Source: Bdellovibrionaceae bacterium UBA2351
GTDB lineage: Bacteria; Bdellovibrionota; Bdellovibrionia; Bdellovibrionales; Bdellovibrionaceae
DNA: 25,726 nucleotides
Direction of reading: 5' to 3'
Assembly: GCA_002344565.1 (NCBI GenBank)
Contig: DDTZ01000147.1
Span: 1-25,726, forward strand
Below are positions 24,513-25,726 of the stretch, one piece after another; within the stretch, counting starts at the first letter, position 1; each line of letters starts with the position of its first letter. The notes beneath the pieces are model-generated. The model had not been told where the DNA came from. It searched no databases and worked only from the letters and a program-made list of their open reading frames with translations. A program made the position numbers and the translations under genes.

Positions 24513-25555
24513 GATCGGCTCCATTCGGCAAGCAAGACGTCCGAACTACGATAACTAGGTTTTATCTCTACAACGGCCTGTAATACTTCGATTGCTGTAT
24601 TTCGCTCGCCCAGATTCCACAAAGCCAGCGAACGAATAAATGTACATGCTAAAAACGTATCTGGTAAATGCGAGTAGCCTTTTTCGATTGCCGGTAACAA
24701 TGTTAATACTTCTAGATTACGTCGGTTCATTAGTAGCACTTCGATATATAGCCAAATGTTTTGGTCGATAATCTCGGGGCTATGAAACAATTCAAGTGCT
24801 AGTTCAGGCATTTCTAACATAATGCTCATGATCACGAGATCTGACTCAAAGCCCTCAAATTTCTTAATTTCTTTTCTGATAAATCGAGCCAGTCCCTGCT
24901 GAGCCGCAAGTAATTCTGGATCCGGCTTAGGTTTAATATCTAATCTAGACTTCTTGTGCCGATACTTATCAAATACACTTTCCGCATCCTTCTCTTTAAA
25001 CTTCATTGTGATACGGCCAATTTCTGGATCGTTTGGGAAAACTTTTTCTAATTTTCGTATCGTATTCCGTGCCGGTTCATTCAAGTTTTGACTATTAAAC
25101 AATTCGAACTTTTGAATCAGCTCTCTGCGTAGCTTGGTTAATTTTTGAGAATTTAAATCGCGTAACTTTTTTCTGTTCTCGCGAATTCCTGGCCATTCCG
25201 AATCACCTATTTTCGTCAAAGAGGCGTCCACCCAGCGTTTCATATCTTCGTTTAAGTAGGCCACTATTATTTTATTTAGGTCCTTAGATATTGTAGGAAA
25301 GCTTTTCACCACAGCCCAAATCAGAAACGCAGGTGGTAATTTCAAGTCTTCGTCTTTATGAAACTTCAGGAAAAAATACAAAATCAAATCACATCGGCCG
25401 GCTTTCAAAATAAAAAGACAGAACGTATTTATATTCGCCTCGGACCACTCATAATCCGAGGTGATCATTTTTTCATAGATCCACTCGGCGATAAACGACG
25501 GCGGGTGTCCCTGATTTAGATGAATATGAATCTCGTCATCGAGCGATAGAGCCAA
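24509..25555 (-). CDS. Helical protein of unknown function, first gene of the tam operon
   Basis: A 348-residue, largely alpha-helical cytoplasmic protein without signal peptide or membrane segment. It starts at a TTG with GAAGGA at 6-nt spacing. Residues about 120-210 are strongly charged and coil-like (RKKLRDLNSQKLTKLRREL). The last ~120 residues look like degenerate TPR helices (LACTFIRSLALWNLGERNTA then VLQAVVEIKPSYRSSD). No family is recognised. Its stop overlaps the start of tamB, so translation is likely coupled, and a role in TamB/Omp85 biogenesis is a reasonable guess from context only. Confidence 0.75.
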   Translation of the reverse strand: MALSLDDEIHIHLNQGHPPSFIAEWIYEKMITSDYEWSEANINTFCLFILKAGRCDLILYFFLKFHKDEDLKLPPAFLIWAVVKSFPTISKDLNKIIVAYLNEDMKRWVDASLTKIGDSEWPGIRENRKKLRDLNSQKLTKLRRELIQKFELFNSQNLNEPARNTIRKLEKVFPNDPEIGRITMKFKEKDAESVFDKYRHKKSRLDIKPKPDPELLAAQQGLARFIRKEIKKFEGFESDLVIMSIMLEMPELALELFHSPEIIDQNIWLYIEVLLMNRRNLEVLTLLPAIEKGYSHLPDTFLACTFIRSLALWNLGERNTAIEVLQAVVEIKPSYRSSDVLLAEWSRS

Positions 25556-25567
25556 AGATAATCCTTC

Positions 25568-25586
25568 GTGATGGTAAATACATCAC
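25568..25586 (-). promoter_or_regulatory. Leader hairpin abutting the ribosome binding site of the tam operon
   Basis: GTGATG-tatttac-CATCAC on the minus strand is a 6-bp stem that ends directly at the GAAGGA Shine-Dalgarno (25562-25567) of the first gene. It could modulate ribosome access; no ligand class is recognised. Confidence 0.3.
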
Positions 25587-25634
25587 CCTTTAATTTTGCA
25601 GAATTATCTTGTGTTTAATGAGACTTAATTTGAT

Positions 25635-25724
25635 GCGTCATAGCTATTTCGGACCTACGAATGAGGCAAAAATAGCTAGACTCAAAACTACGTATTTCCA
25701 ACAACACCGAAGGTGTTGTTTTTT
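25635..25724 (+). ncRNA. Candidate small RNA ending in a strong terminator
   Basis: The plus strand carries a 9-bp stem (TAGCTATTT 25641-25649 with AAATAGCTA 25670-25678, 20-nt loop), then a 9-bp terminator at 25700-25720 and six T. No plus-strand protein gene lies upstream to use that terminator, since 24509-25555 is coding on the minus strand. The 5' end is a guess; a good promoter was not found. Confidence 0.4.
25700..25724 (+). terminator. Strong rho-independent terminator
   Basis: AACAACACC (25700-25708), loop GAA, GGTGTTGTT (25712-25720), then four more T (six T in all). This is a near-ideal intrinsic terminator on the plus strand. The minus-strand reading has no T run after the stem. 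Confidence 0.8.
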
Positions 25725-25726
25725 GA

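Noticed and set aside
25630..25703. tRNA gene ending in CCA just before the right-edge terminator
   Set aside because: No acceptor-stem pairing and no GTTCRA T-loop; the CCA is coincidental.
1..25726. Prophage, insertion sequence, integron or CRISPR-Cas content
   Set aside because: No transposase, integrase, phage structural gene, direct-repeat/spacer array or target-site duplication was found; genes are housekeeping or envelope functions in compact operons.

Overview
The window reads as ordinary bacterial chromosome from a Gram-negative, lipid-A-making organism. It is AT-rich (perhaps 40-45% G+C by eye), densely packed, and most genes lie on the minus strand in short operons. The gene set, the Cys-rich glycosyltransferase family 9 protein, the LysM/TPR pair next to dprA, and the separate 7-POTRA Omp85/TamB pair suggest a Bdellovibrionota (predatory bacterium) relative. 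That placement is inference from style and gene content; no rRNA or marker comparison was possible.

Layout. (1) 1-1792 (+): the 3' part of a large protein whose 5' end lies outside the window; it has a Ser/Thr/Gly-rich alternating segment reminiscent of pore-forming beta-hairpins. (2) 1874-5384 (-): trxA, pyrF and two glycosyltransferase family 9 (heptosyltransferase-like) genes, apparently one operon. (3) 5492-7725: a degenerate receiver-domain protein (-) divergent from an LptF/LptG permease (+) across a 62-77 bp promoter region containing an inverted repeat. (4) 7726-7992: a convergent AT-rich spacer with what looks like the relic C-terminus of an outer-membrane beta-barrel. (5) 7993-12425: dprA, a LysM protein and a TPR protein (-), then a minimal ComEC-core membrane protein and a small secreted protein (+); two competence-type genes thus lie within 4.3 kb. 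(6) 12435-16849 (-): ruvC-ruvA-ruvB-lpxC, then a 48-codon Lys/Ala-rich gene and ald. (7) 16924-17748 (+): a TPR protein divergent from ruvC. (8) 17764-25555 (-): a helical protein of unknown function, tamB, and an Omp85 protein with about seven POTRA domains, all overlapping by 4 nt if tamB starts at a TTG. (9) 25556-25726: a leader region carrying, on the plus strand, two hairpins and a strong intrinsic terminator, a candidate small RNA.

Functional themes. Much of the window serves the envelope: lipid A synthesis (LpxC), LPS core sugar transfer (two GT9 proteins), LPS export (LptF/G-type permease), outer-membrane assembly (Omp85/TamB) and peptidoglycan binding (LysM). The rest is DNA repair (RuvABC), DNA uptake/processing (DprA, ComEC-like), pyrimidine synthesis (PyrF), redox (TrxA) and alanine catabolism (Ald). 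No rRNA, tRNA, CRISPR array, insertion sequence or prophage was seen. The least ordinary items are the first, partial protein; the hexanucleotide GG array at 1807-1864; the GT9 protein with two Cys clusters and a substituted catalytic position; the ald terminator lying inside a convergent gene; and the plus-strand hairpin unit at the right edge.
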